Below are positions 1-7,472 of a stretch of DNA of 64,000 nt, piece after piece; the first letter of the stretch is position 1, and each line of letters begins with the position of its first letter. Source of the DNA: Cohnella fermenti (GTDB taxonomy: Bacteria; Bacillota; Bacilli; Paenibacillales; Paenibacillaceae); the NCBI RefSeq assembly GCF_004801405.1, contig NZ_SSOB01000007.1:62001-126000 (forward strand), written 5' to 3'. The notes under the pieces were generated by a model, which ran no database searches, was not told the origin of the DNA, and saw only the letters and a list, made by a program, of their open reading frames with translations. The translations under genes and the position numbers were made by a program.

Positions 1-2
1 TC

Positions 3-533
3 CGCATCAACAGCCAGTCGGGCAAGGGCGGGATCGGCTACATCCTGCAGCAGAAGTACGGGCTCGACCTGCCGCCCAAGATGCGCGAGCACTTCGGCTA
101 CTGCGTCAAGAACGTGTCCGACCACCAGCAGAAGGAGCTTATGCCGGATGAGATTCACGACATCTTCCAGAAGGAATACGTGAACCTGAAGTCGCCGGTC
201 GAGCTCGTCAAGTATCGCGTCAAGGATGACGACGACTTCCAGACGACCGTGCAGATCCGGGCGAACGGCGAGGCCAAGGAGATATCGGGCACCGGCAACG
301 GCCGGCTCGATTCGATCAGCAACGCGCTTCAGGAGCACCTTGGCGTGTCTTACTCGGATCTCGTCTACAAGGAGCACGCGCTCGAGTCGGGCTCCAAGTC
401 GCAGGCCGTCTCCTACATCGGCATCACGGCCGTAGACGGCAGCCAATATTGGGGCTGCGGCATCGACACGGACATCATGAACTCGTCCGTCAAAGCGCTG
501 TTCAGCGCCGTCAACCAGCTGCTGGGCCAATAA
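3..533 (+). CDS. leuA: 2-isopropylmalate synthase, C-terminal part (5' end outside window)
   Basis: The last 176 residues of a leucine-pathway enzyme that condenses acetyl-CoA with 2-oxoisovalerate. The frame is open from the first bases of the window, so the catalytic barrel lies upstream. What is visible is the end of the catalytic part (SGKGGIGYIL, DLPPKMREHFG) and the leucine-sensing LeuA dimer domain (VELVKYRV, GTGNGRLDSISNAL, YWGCGIDTDI), the arrangement of the long, yeast/corynebacterial-type LeuA. It ends with TAA at 531-533 and is followed by a perfect 15-bp inverted repeat. It is unrelated in function to the sugar genes that follow and probably marks the housekeeping border of the accessory region. 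The assignment rests on recognised family motifs. Confidence 0.9.
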   Translation, partial: RINSQSGKGGIGYILQQKYGLDLPPKMREHFGYCVKNVSDHQQKELMPDEIHDIFQKEYVNLKSPVELVKYRVKDDDDFQTTVQIRANGEAKEISGTGNGRLDSISNALQEHLGVSYSDLVYKEHALESGSKSQAVSYIGITAVDGSQYWGCGIDTDIMNSSVKALFSAVNQLLGQ

Positions 534-549
534 TACCGTTGTCAAGAGA

Positions 550-584
550 GACGCCGCCGTCGGCCCTGTGCCGACGGCGGCGTC
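550..584. terminator. Perfect 15-bp inverted repeat between convergent genes
   Basis: Arms 550-564 and 570-584 are perfect reverse complements around the loop CCTGT. It lies between the end of leuA and the end of the convergent PhyH gene, where a bidirectional terminator is expected. There is no T-run on the plus strand, so termination is inferred from position and stem strength only. Confidence 0.6.
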
Positions 585-645
585 TGTGCATCTTGAGGTG
601 CGGCGGACGCTCCTTATGCTTCTGCGATCGATTGTTGTCCGCTCT

Positions 646-1482
646 TCAGCATTCCGCCCCGGTGAGCTCGTTCGTGAACATGCGCTTGTATTCCTGCGGC
701 GTCAGCTTGGCCGAAGTATCGAGCGCATAGTGGAACTGCAAGGCGCGGCGGCGCTTGAGCGACGTGTTGTTGGGCGTGCCGTGGAACAGCAGGCCGTGGA
801 AGAACAGGGCGCCGCCGGGAGCGAGCGGGACGGCGACATCGCGCTCGACGGGCACCGCCTCGTCGCAGAGCTGCCAGTCGCGCACGGCATAGTGCGGCAC
901 GGCGCCGGACATCTGCGAACGGGGAATGACATGCATGCAGCCGTTGTCGAGCCCCGCTTCGTCGAGGGCGATCCAGACGCCGACGACCGCATTGTGATAG
1001 GCGAGCGGCCCGTACGCCATGTCCTGGTGCCACGGCTTCTCCCCGCCGCCGGTCGGGGGCTTGAGCAGCGCCATATCCTGGACGAGCTTGGCCTTGCCTC
1101 CGAGTATCCGCTCGACGATCGCAAGAATGCGCGGATGGTGCGCCATCTCCCGCAGCCGCTCGTTGCCGTTCACGAACTCGTATACCTTCCGAACGGCCAG
1201 TTCCCGTTCGCCGTTATCCCGCAGCTCGTTCTGGGGCCGCGTGAATTGAACCTTCGCCTGCGGCTCGGCGGCGAAGATGATGGACATGATCTCCTCCGAC
1301 GACAGGCGCACCTCCTCGGCGTCCAGGATGCCGGAGACGGCGATGAAGCCCTGGCTGCGATAGTGTTCGTAATCCTCCTTGCCGACGCTGCCTGCTCCGG
1401 GAAGGGCGGGGTGGATGTCGGTATGCTTGTACAGACGCGCGTTGATCTCTTCGGGGCTTGCAGCCGTGTTCGTGCGGGTCAT
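646..1482 (-). CDS. Phytanoyl-CoA dioxygenase (PhyH) family protein, copy 1
   Basis: A 278-residue member of the PhyH branch of Fe(II)/2-oxoglutarate-dependent oxygenases. The iron-binding HxD is seen in KPWHQDMAYGPL, and the distal His and 2-oxoglutarate-binding Arg region in FFHGLLFHGTPNN...LKRRRALQFHY. The start chosen is ATG at 1482, preceded by GAGGAGG with 7-nt spacing; an in-frame extension upstream to 1770 has no ribosome site and reads as non-coding. It is divergent from an AraC-type regulator, the same arrangement as a second PhyH/AraC pair at 34733-36565. The substrate is unknown; PhyH proteins hydroxylate very diverse small molecules. Confidence 0.85.
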   Translation of the reverse strand: MTRTNTAASPEEINARLYKHTDIHPALPGAGSVGKEDYEHYRSQGFIAVSGILDAEEVRLSSEEIMSIIFAAEPQAKVQFTRPQNELRDNGERELAVRKVYEFVNGNERLREMAHHPRILAIVERILGGKAKLVQDMALLKPPTGGGEKPWHQDMAYGPLAYHNAVVGVWIALDEAGLDNGCMHVIPRSQMSGAVPHYAVRDWQLCDEAVPVERDVAVPLAPGGALFFHGLLFHGTPNNTSLKRRRALQFHYALDTSAKLTPQEYKRMFTNELTGAEC

Positions 1483-1615
1483 GGGATAGCCTCCTCGTTC
1501 GTTGTTGGTGTCAGTATAGAAGGCGGCGGGCCGGGAAGGAATGGAGCGAGGCGGCCGGATTTGTATGGAAACGCGACTCACGGCGAAATTCCGCGCCGCA
1601 GGGCCGAAGGTTATG

Positions 1616-1621
1616 TATAAT
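1616..1621 (+). promoter_or_regulatory. Candidate -10 box of the AraC-type regulator
   Basis: TATAAT, identical to the SigA -10 consensus, lies 58 nt upstream of the ATG at 1679 in the divergent PhyH/AraC intergenic region. No good -35 box is visible 17 nt upstream, so an activator may be needed. Confidence 0.45.
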
Positions 1622-1678
1622 GTTAGGCAAAGGCAGGCCGTCGTCGCCGGGCGGACGGGCCGGGGGGAGGAGAAGGAG

Positions 1679-2542
1679 ATGCGGACGGAAGGGGAAGCGC
1701 GCGAGGCGGCCGGACGCGGCGCCAGCCCGATCGCGCTGGTCGAGCTTGAGCCGGGTCGCTCCATGGGCAAGGCCCGCTGCGAGCCGGGCTGGAGCTGGCA
1801 GGTGAAGGAGATGCCCGACTACGATCTCTGGTATGCGGTCGCGGGAAGAGGCAGCATCGCGGTCAACGGGCAGCGCCATCCGATTGCTCCCGGCTGCTGC
1901 TTCACGCTTCGCCCCGGCGACCGGATCGAGGCCGAGCAGCACCCGGACGAGCGGCTGACGGTGATGTTTGTCCACTTTCAGGCGTCGGCCGCCGGCGGAA
2001 CGGGCGGCTTCCGTGCGCCGGACTGCCGCGTGGAGGTGGGCGACACCGCCCGCTTCGAGTCGTTGATGGGGCGGCTTCTTGAGCTGCGCGACATGCCGCC
2101 CGCCTGGGCGGAGGCCGAGTTCGACTGCACGCTGAAGCTGCTGCTGCTGGAGCTGTACCGGAGCGAGCGGCAGCAGCCGCTCGCCGGCCGATCGACGCTG
2201 CGGCAGCGGGAGCTCGTCCGCACGGCAAGCGACCGGCTGCGCCAAGGGGCGTGGACGGCGGCCGACTTCGATTCGCTGGCCGCGGAAGCGGGCGTCTCGC
2301 AGCGCTACCTCAGCGAGCTGTTCAAGCGCCATACCGGACGTACGCTGAAGACGTACGCCGCCGGGCTGCGGATGGAGCGGGCGCGCCTGCTGCTGGCGGA
2401 ATCCGGCATGCCGATTACCCGCATCGCGGAGGCGCTCGGCTATGCCGATCTGTATTCGTTCAGCAAGCTGTTCAAGGAGCACAACGGGCTGTCGCCGAGC
2501 GAATATCGCAGGCGTGCGCCAACAACAATATCCACGAAGTAG
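1679..2542 (+). CDS. AraC-family transcriptional regulator with cupin-like sensor domain, copy 1
   Basis: A 287-residue regulator: an N-terminal cupin-like ligand-binding half (DYDLWYAVAGRGSIAVNG, then RPGDRIEAEQ) and a C-terminal double helix-turn-helix (FDSLAAEAGVSQRYLSELFK, ITRIAEALGYADLYSFSKLF, SPSEYRRR). The start is ATG 1679, directly after a purine-rich ribosome site ending AGAAGGAG; the reading frame stays open upstream but the codons there look non-coding. It is divergent from the PhyH oxygenase, and the shared intergenic stretch suggests it controls that gene, as AraC sugar-type regulators commonly do (inference). The ligand is unknown. Confidence 0.85.
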   Translation: MRTEGEAREAAGRGASPIALVELEPGRSMGKARCEPGWSWQVKEMPDYDLWYAVAGRGSIAVNGQRHPIAPGCCFTLRPGDRIEAEQHPDERLTVMFVHFQASAAGGTGGFRAPDCRVEVGDTARFESLMGRLLELRDMPPAWAEAEFDCTLKLLLLELYRSERQQPLAGRSTLRQRELVRTASDRLRQGAWTAADFDSLAAEAGVSQRYLSELFKRHTGRTLKTYAAGLRMERARLLLAESGMPITRIAEALGYADLYSFSKLFKEHNGLSPSEYRRRAPTTISTK

Positions 2543-2562
2543 GAATGTCGCCGGGGGCAGGA

Positions 2563-2591
2563 TTGACACGATAAATTGCAAGCGTTTGCAA
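2563..2591 (+). promoter_or_regulatory. Putative promoter and LacI/CcpA-type operator upstream of the response regulator
   Basis: TTGACA (2563-2568) matches the -35 consensus. TTGCAAGCGTTTGCAA (2576-2591) is an inverted repeat with central CG and one mismatch between arms, the form of a LacI-family operator. It overlaps where the -10 would lie, so binding would block transcription of the gene at 2623. It also fits the B. subtilis cre consensus at 12 of 14 positions. Confidence 0.55.
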
Positions 2592-2622
2592 CAAGCTGAA
2601 CGGCTTGCGAGGGGGCCACATC

Positions 2623-4308
2623 ATGAAGCTGTCGGTAGTCGTCATCGACGACAAGCCGCTCATCCTGCAGTCGATCGTTCGTACGGTGAACTGGGAGAGC
2701 TTAAACTGCGAGGTCGTCGGCCAGGCGTTGGACGGCGTAGAGGGCAAACGCGCGATAGCGGAGCTGCGGCCGGATCTGCTTATTACCGATATCAAGATTC
2801 CCGGGATCAACGGGCTGGAGCTGGCCGAATGCATGCATAGGGAGCTGCCGCTGTCGAAGACGATTCTGATTACCGGCTACCAGGACTTCGAATTCGCCAA
2901 GCAGGCGGTTCGCATCGGCGTGCGGGACATTGTCGTCAAGCCGATTCGCAACGACGAGTTGGAGCGGGTCATTCGGCTGGCCGCGGACGAGATCGCGCGG
3001 GAGCGCTCGGAGCGGCTGCGCGAGGCGCAGAGGGAGGAAGCCTACAGCCAGTTGGAGGAGCGGCACCGCAGCTCGCTCCCGCCGCTGCGCAGCCGGCTCG
3101 TCTCCGAGCTGATCGGCGGGGCGGGGCCCGCGGGGAGCGAGCTGGCCCGGACGGCCGCGGAGCTCGGACTCTCCTGGAGCCGCTGCGCCGTCGTCATCGT
3201 CCGCAGCAAGCGGGCGTCCGGCTCCGTCGCTGCGGCCGACAGCCATGCGATCGCTCCCGGCCGGCGCGGAGAGGTCGCGGAGCTGGCCAGGCAGGCGGTG
3301 ACCAGGCGCGACTTCGGGCTGGTCGAGGCGAGCCTGCCGGACGAGCTTGCGCTTGTGTGCCTGCTGCCGAAGCCGCTGACGCCGCGCGAAGCCCGCATGA
3401 AGCTGCAAGGCTTCTGCCACGACTTGATCGAGCTGGCCCGGGAGCGGGGAGGCTGGTCGTGCTGCCTGGCGGTCAGCTCGACCTACCGGGGACTCGAACA
3501 ATTGCGCGAGGCGTTCGCGGAGGCGTCCGCGCTGATGGAAGAGAGCTTCTTCCGCACCGAGGAGCCGGTGCTGCTGCCCGCGCCGGCCGATCCGGCCGGG
3601 GAAGGGAGCCGCTTCGCGATCATCCGCGACCTGGAGGAATTCAACCGCATGCTGGAGCAGTCCACGGCCGCCGAGATGGCGGGACATCTGGAGCGGTTCC
3701 TCGAACGGGTCAAGGTGTACAGCGAAGGGAACATCCGGGTGGCGAAGGGGCTGCTGTCCGATATGTGCCTGGCCGCGGCCCGGTACTACTATCGGACGAC
3801 GGGCGACGAATTCGGCTTCGACCGGAGCATCGACGAGATTCTGGAGGACGTATACCGCCTGACGGACATGAAGGAGGCGTCCGACTACCTGTCGTCGTTC
3901 ATCGCCGAGGTGAAGGGCAAGCTGGAGGGCGGAGACAAGGAATACAGCCTTGTCGTCAAGAAGGCGATCGACTACATCAACGTGAACTTCGCCGAGCCGA
4001 TCGCCCTGACGACGCTCGCCGAGCAATTCGGCCTGAGTCCGGGTTATCTCAGCCGCCTCATCCGGGCGGAGACGGGCATCAACTTCGTCGATCTGGTGGT
4101 GAAGGCGCGGATCGAGGCGGCCAAGAGGCTGTTGCGGGAGCCGCGCCATAAGGTGAACGAGGTCGGCGAGATGGTCGGCTACAAGGAATACGCTTATTTC
4201 TACCAGGTGTTCAAGAAGGTCGAGGGAATCTCGCCCAAGGAATACAAGAACGGCGGACACGGCCGGCATCCGGCCGGTCCGTCAGGCGGCTGGAGGGAAG
4301 ACCGATGA
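2623..4308 (+). CDS. YesN-like two-component response regulator with AraC output domain
   Basis: A 561-residue cytoplasmic regulator. Residues 1-120 form a receiver domain (VVVIDDKPLILQS; phospho-acceptor Asp in LLITDIKIPG; Lys in VVKPI), followed by a long helical middle part and a C-terminal AraC helix-turn-helix (IALTTLAEQFGLSPGYLSRL, VNEVGEMVGYKEYAYFYQVF, SPKEYK). The start is ATG 2623 with GAGGGGG upstream; a TTG at 2605 is less likely. Its stop overlaps the next gene by 4 nt (ATGA), so the GH105 gene is translationally coupled. The natural partner is the sensor kinase at 5403, separated from it by the GH105 gene. It probably activates the surrounding polysaccharide cluster. Confidence 0.9.
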   Translation: MKLSVVVIDDKPLILQSIVRTVNWESLNCEVVGQALDGVEGKRAIAELRPDLLITDIKIPGINGLELAECMHRELPLSKTILITGYQDFEFAKQAVRIGVRDIVVKPIRNDELERVIRLAADEIARERSERLREAQREEAYSQLEERHRSSLPPLRSRLVSELIGGAGPAGSELARTAAELGLSWSRCAVVIVRSKRASGSVAAADSHAIAPGRRGEVAELARQAVTRRDFGLVEASLPDELALVCLLPKPLTPREARMKLQGFCHDLIELARERGGWSCCLAVSSTYRGLEQLREAFAEASALMEESFFRTEEPVLLPAPADPAGEGSRFAIIRDLEEFNRMLEQSTAAEMAGHLERFLERVKVYSEGNIRVAKGLLSDMCLAAARYYYRTTGDEFGFDRSIDEILEDVYRLTDMKEASDYLSSFIAEVKGKLEGGDKEYSLVVKKAIDYINVNFAEPIALTTLAEQFGLSPGYLSRLIRAETGINFVDLVVKARIEAAKRLLREPRHKVNEVGEMVGYKEYAYFYQVFKKVEGISPKEYKNGGHGRHPAGPSGGWREDR

Positions 4309-5387
4309 GGTCGGCGCAATGGCAGAAGCAAGAGATCGAGGAACTGATCGCGCGGGTGATCGCCGGCATGCAGTCTCTGGAGATCGGTATCGCGGAGGAT
4401 ACCCCCGTCAGTCTCATCTCGATGGACGAATGGGACTGGTCGCAGGGCGTCGCGCTGTTCTCCCTGTACCAGTATTACCGGAATACGGGCGACCCCGGAA
4501 CGCTGCGTTACCTGACCGGCTGGTTCGATGCGCGCATCGCCGAGGGGCTGCCGGAGAAGAACGTCAACACGACTTGCCCGCTGCTTACGTTAAGCTATCT
4601 GCTCGAGGAGACGCATAATCCGGAGTACCTGGCGATCTGCGAGGAATGGGCCTGCTACGCGGCCGAGGAGATGCCGCGCACGCAGGAGTTCGGCATCGCC
4701 CACTCGACGCTGGACGGGCCCAACGATCAGCAGCTTCGGAGCGAGACGCTGTACATGACGGTGCTGTTCCTCGGGCGGATGGGAATGCTTCTGAGGCGGG
4801 ACTTCTACGTGCAGGAGAGCGCGCGCCAATTCCTCGTTCATCTGCAGTACCTGACGGACACGTCGACCGGCCTGATCTATCACGGCTGGTCCTTCGACCG
4901 ACTCGACAACTATGCCGGTGCGCTATGGGGCCGCGGCAACGCATGGTACATGGCCGGACTGGTTGACTACCTCGATATCGTGGAGCTGCCGCTGGGCATC
5001 GAGCTGCATCTGATCGCCTCCCTGGAGCGGCTGGCGCGCAGACTGGCGGAGCTGCAAACCGCGGAAGGAATGTGGCGCACGCTGTTGAACGACGAGCGCA
5101 GCTACGAGGAGACGTCGGCGACGGCCGGGCTCGCCTATGCGCTGCTGAAGGCGGTGCGCCGGGGCTATATCAGCGAGGATTACCGGGAGACGGGCCTGTC
5201 GGCACTGCGCGCCGTTCTGTCGCGGATCGACGAGGAGGGGCGGGTGCAAGGGGTGTCCTACGGCACCCGGATCGGCCCGACGCTGGAGTACTACCGATCC
5301 GTGCCGCGCTGCCCGATGCCTTACGGGCAGTCGCTGACGCTGCTGCTGCTGGCGGAATGTCTCTATCACGTCGGCGAATCGGAATAG
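4305..5387 (+). CDS. GH105 unsaturated uronyl hydrolase, copy 1
   Basis: A 360-residue cytoplasmic enzyme of the YteR/GH105 family, which releases the 4,5-unsaturated uronic acid left at the non-reducing end by polysaccharide lyases. Family signatures are DEWDWSQGVALFSLYQYY near residue 46, GIAHSTLDGPN, ETLYMTVLFLGRMG, and HGWSFD...GALWGRGNAWY. No signal peptide is present, so it acts on imported oligosaccharides. At the position of the catalytic Asp (Asp143 of B. subtilis YteR, as I align it) this copy has Glu147 (RSETLYM), while the paralogue at 10674 has Asp. It overlaps the upstream response regulator by 4 nt. The exact disaccharide substrate is unknown. Confidence 0.88.
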   Translation: MRSAQWQKQEIEELIARVIAGMQSLEIGIAEDTPVSLISMDEWDWSQGVALFSLYQYYRNTGDPGTLRYLTGWFDARIAEGLPEKNVNTTCPLLTLSYLLEETHNPEYLAICEEWACYAAEEMPRTQEFGIAHSTLDGPNDQQLRSETLYMTVLFLGRMGMLLRRDFYVQESARQFLVHLQYLTDTSTGLIYHGWSFDRLDNYAGALWGRGNAWYMAGLVDYLDIVELPLGIELHLIASLERLARRLAELQTAEGMWRTLLNDERSYEETSATAGLAYALLKAVRRGYISEDYRETGLSALRAVLSRIDEEGRVQGVSYGTRIGPTLEYYRSVPRCPMPYGQSLTLLLLAECLYHVGESE

Positions 5388-5402
5388 AAGGGCGGTGACC
5401 GC

Positions 5403-7262
5403 TTGCGCAGCCTTCGCAGCCTCTACGGCGACGCCAAGCTTCGCACGAAGTTCCTGCTGTCGTTTATCGTAATTGTCATGATTACGGTCTGCCTGATCAG
5501 CGGAGTCAATTACATCGTGTCGGTCGGCGTCATCAAGCGCAACTCCGGCGAGTTCTCGCAATATCTGATCGGCCAGATCGGCATCAACGTGGACAAGCTG
5601 ACGACGGACATCGAGCAGATGGCGTTCCAGCAGTTCCGCAACTCCTCGCTCAGCGGCACGCTCAGCCTCAAGGCCGACAGCGCGGAGGAGGAGTATGCGC
5701 GCAGCCGCTACATCAATGATTTCCTGAACGATGTGCTCTTCTTCGAGGATTCCTACCTGTCGGTGTCCATTCTGGATGCGGAGGGCCGGACGTACGAGGT
5801 GAAGCGCAAGGCCGTCCGGCAGGACGGCGCCGAGCTGCTGCGCAGCCTCGGCCTGGACGACATCAAGGAGCGGCGGGGACGCGCGCTCTGGTTCCGCGGC
5901 GAGGACGATACGCTGTACATGGCGAAGGCGCTTTACGACATCGAGACGTCGGGCTATGTCGGCGTCATTGTGATCGGCGTCGAGAACGGCTATATCGGCG
6001 ACATTCTGGCGAAGGTCCGCAACCTGATGGACGGCGACGTGCTGATTCTGAACGAGTCGGACCAGTTGTTCGCGCCGACGGCGCTGAGCGGCGCCGCTCA
6101 GCGTTACATGCAGAGCGGGCTGTATCGGTCCGACGCGCGCAGCGACTTCGAGTACGGCGGCAAGCATTACATCAGCAGCGTTCTCGCAACCGACTACGAC
6201 AAGTGGAGAATCGTGCAGATCATCGACGTCGGTCGCCTGACCCGAGGGACGGAGAGCCTGAAGTTCTGGACGATCGGCACGCTGCTGGTCGCCCTGCTGC
6301 TCGCCTCCCTGATGGCGGCCCGCATCTCCAAGCGCATAACCGCCAACATCTCGATGCTGCTGCAGAGCATGTCCCGCTTCACGCTCGACTCCAAGCACGA
6401 GCGGATCGTGCCCAGCGGCCGCGACGAGGTTGGCCTGCTGGCCGCCAAGTTCAACTCGATGGCCGAGAAGATCGACGACCTGTTCCACTCCGTCTACCGC
6501 GAGAAGATGCTCGCCCAGCAAGCCGAGTTCCGGGCGCTCCAGCTCGATTACAAAGCGCTGCAGGCGCAGATGAACCCGCATTTTCTATACAATACGCTCG
6601 AGACGATCTACAGCATGGCGAAGCTCAAGGGCGAAGAGGAGATCGGCGAGCTGATCTACCTGCTCGGGCGGCTGCTCCGCGACAGTCTCGGCAAGAAGGG
6701 CGACGACGTGTCGCTCCGGGAGGAGCTCGAGTTCGTCGGCGGCTACCTGGCCATCCACCAGATTGTTTACGGCGACCGGATTGCGGTCGAGATCGAGACC
6801 GACGAGGCGCTGGACGACTGCCGCGTGCCCAAGTTCATCCTTCAACCGCTCGTAGAGAACGCGATCGTGCACGGGATCGAAGAGAAGCCCGGCAAGGCGA
6901 GAATTACGATCCGCTGCCGCGAGGAGCAGGGGGATCTGGCGCTGGAGGTCGAGGACAACGGCGTCGGAATGGAGCGCGAGAAGGCCGAGCGGCTGCTGCG
7001 CCCCGACCGGGCGGAGACGCGGGAGGGCGGCGGCAAGCATACGAACGTCGGCATTCTCAGCGTTCACCGGCGCATTCGCATTCTGCACGGCGACAGCTAC
7101 GGCCTGTCGATCACGAGCCGCAAGGGCGAGGGAACGAAGGTGCGCGTCCGGCTGCCTGCCGTGCGCAGGGAGGCGACGGACGATGCCCCCGCGGGCCTTG
7201 GCGATGCCCTCGCGGGCCCCGACGATGCTCCCGCTAAGCCGGGAACCGCGCCGCCGGGCTGA
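5403..7262 (+). CDS. YesM-like membrane sensor histidine kinase
   Basis: A 619-residue kinase of the LytS/YesM class. A TTG start at 5403 follows GGGCGGTGA. There is a transmembrane segment near residues 18-40, an extracytoplasmic sensor domain, a second membrane segment near residues 290-310, a HAMP domain, the phospho-acceptor box QAQMNPHFLYNTLETIYSM, and an HATPase domain (LVENAIVHGIE, VEDNGVGM, GTKVRVRLP). The C-terminal tail is a Pro/Ala/Asp low-complexity stretch (roughly the last 35 residues) of the form DDAPAGLGDALAGPDDAPA. It very probably senses an extracellular oligosaccharide and phosphorylates the response regulator encoded at 2623, from which it is separated by the GH105 gene. 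Confidence 0.9.
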   Translation: MRSLRSLYGDAKLRTKFLLSFIVIVMITVCLISGVNYIVSVGVIKRNSGEFSQYLIGQIGINVDKLTTDIEQMAFQQFRNSSLSGTLSLKADSAEEEYARSRYINDFLNDVLFFEDSYLSVSILDAEGRTYEVKRKAVRQDGAELLRSLGLDDIKERRGRALWFRGEDDTLYMAKALYDIETSGYVGVIVIGVENGYIGDILAKVRNLMDGDVLILNESDQLFAPTALSGAAQRYMQSGLYRSDARSDFEYGGKHYISSVLATDYDKWRIVQIIDVGRLTRGTESLKFWTIGTLLVALLLASLMAARISKRITANISMLLQSMSRFTLDSKHERIVPSGRDEVGLLAAKFNSMAEKIDDLFHSVYREKMLAQQAEFRALQLDYKALQAQMNPHFLYNTLETIYSMAKLKGEEEIGELIYLLGRLLRDSLGKKGDDVSLREELEFVGGYLAIHQIVYGDRIAVEIETDEALDDCRVPKFILQPLVENAIVHGIEEKPGKARITIRCREEQGDLALEVEDNGVGMEREKAERLLRPDRAETREGGGKHTNVGILSVHRRIRILHGDSYGLSITSRKGEGTKVRVRLPAVRREATDDAPAGLGDALAGPDDAPAKPGTAPPG

Positions 7263-7330
7263 GGCTCCAACGGAACGCCGACAGGAGGAAGCACAGCAAA
7301 ATAGCTAATATAACGTCAATTCTGCCATCT

Positions 7331-7344
7331 GGTAAGCGGTTGCA
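7331..7344 (+). promoter_or_regulatory. Weak cre-like site before the lyase operon
   Basis: GGTAAGCGGTTGCA matches the catabolite-responsive element consensus at 12 of 14 positions and lies in the 210-nt gap before the heparinase-like gene, where an independent promoter is likely. Weak on its own. Confidence 0.3.
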
Positions 7345-7472
7345 CGGACTGCGACAATACAGATGCGCGCGCCGGAGCGTCGCGCGTCTCCCGTTCCCGG
7401 GATGACGCCGGCGCTCCGTTGCGCCTATCGGCCTTGCCGCGTGCAAGGCTTACCCGAAGGGGGCGGCCGACA

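Noticed and set aside
1483..1770. Longer start for the first PhyH protein
   Set aside because: The extension reads Arg/Ser/Pro-rich and crosses the promoter region of the divergent regulator; a good ribosome site precedes ATG 1482.
4923..6581. Very long open frames on the strand opposite to real genes (for example 4923-6581 and 16621-20226)
   Set aside because: High GC in third codon positions leaves antisense frames open; their translations are His/Arg/Leu-rich without domains, and they overlap genes with clear motifs.
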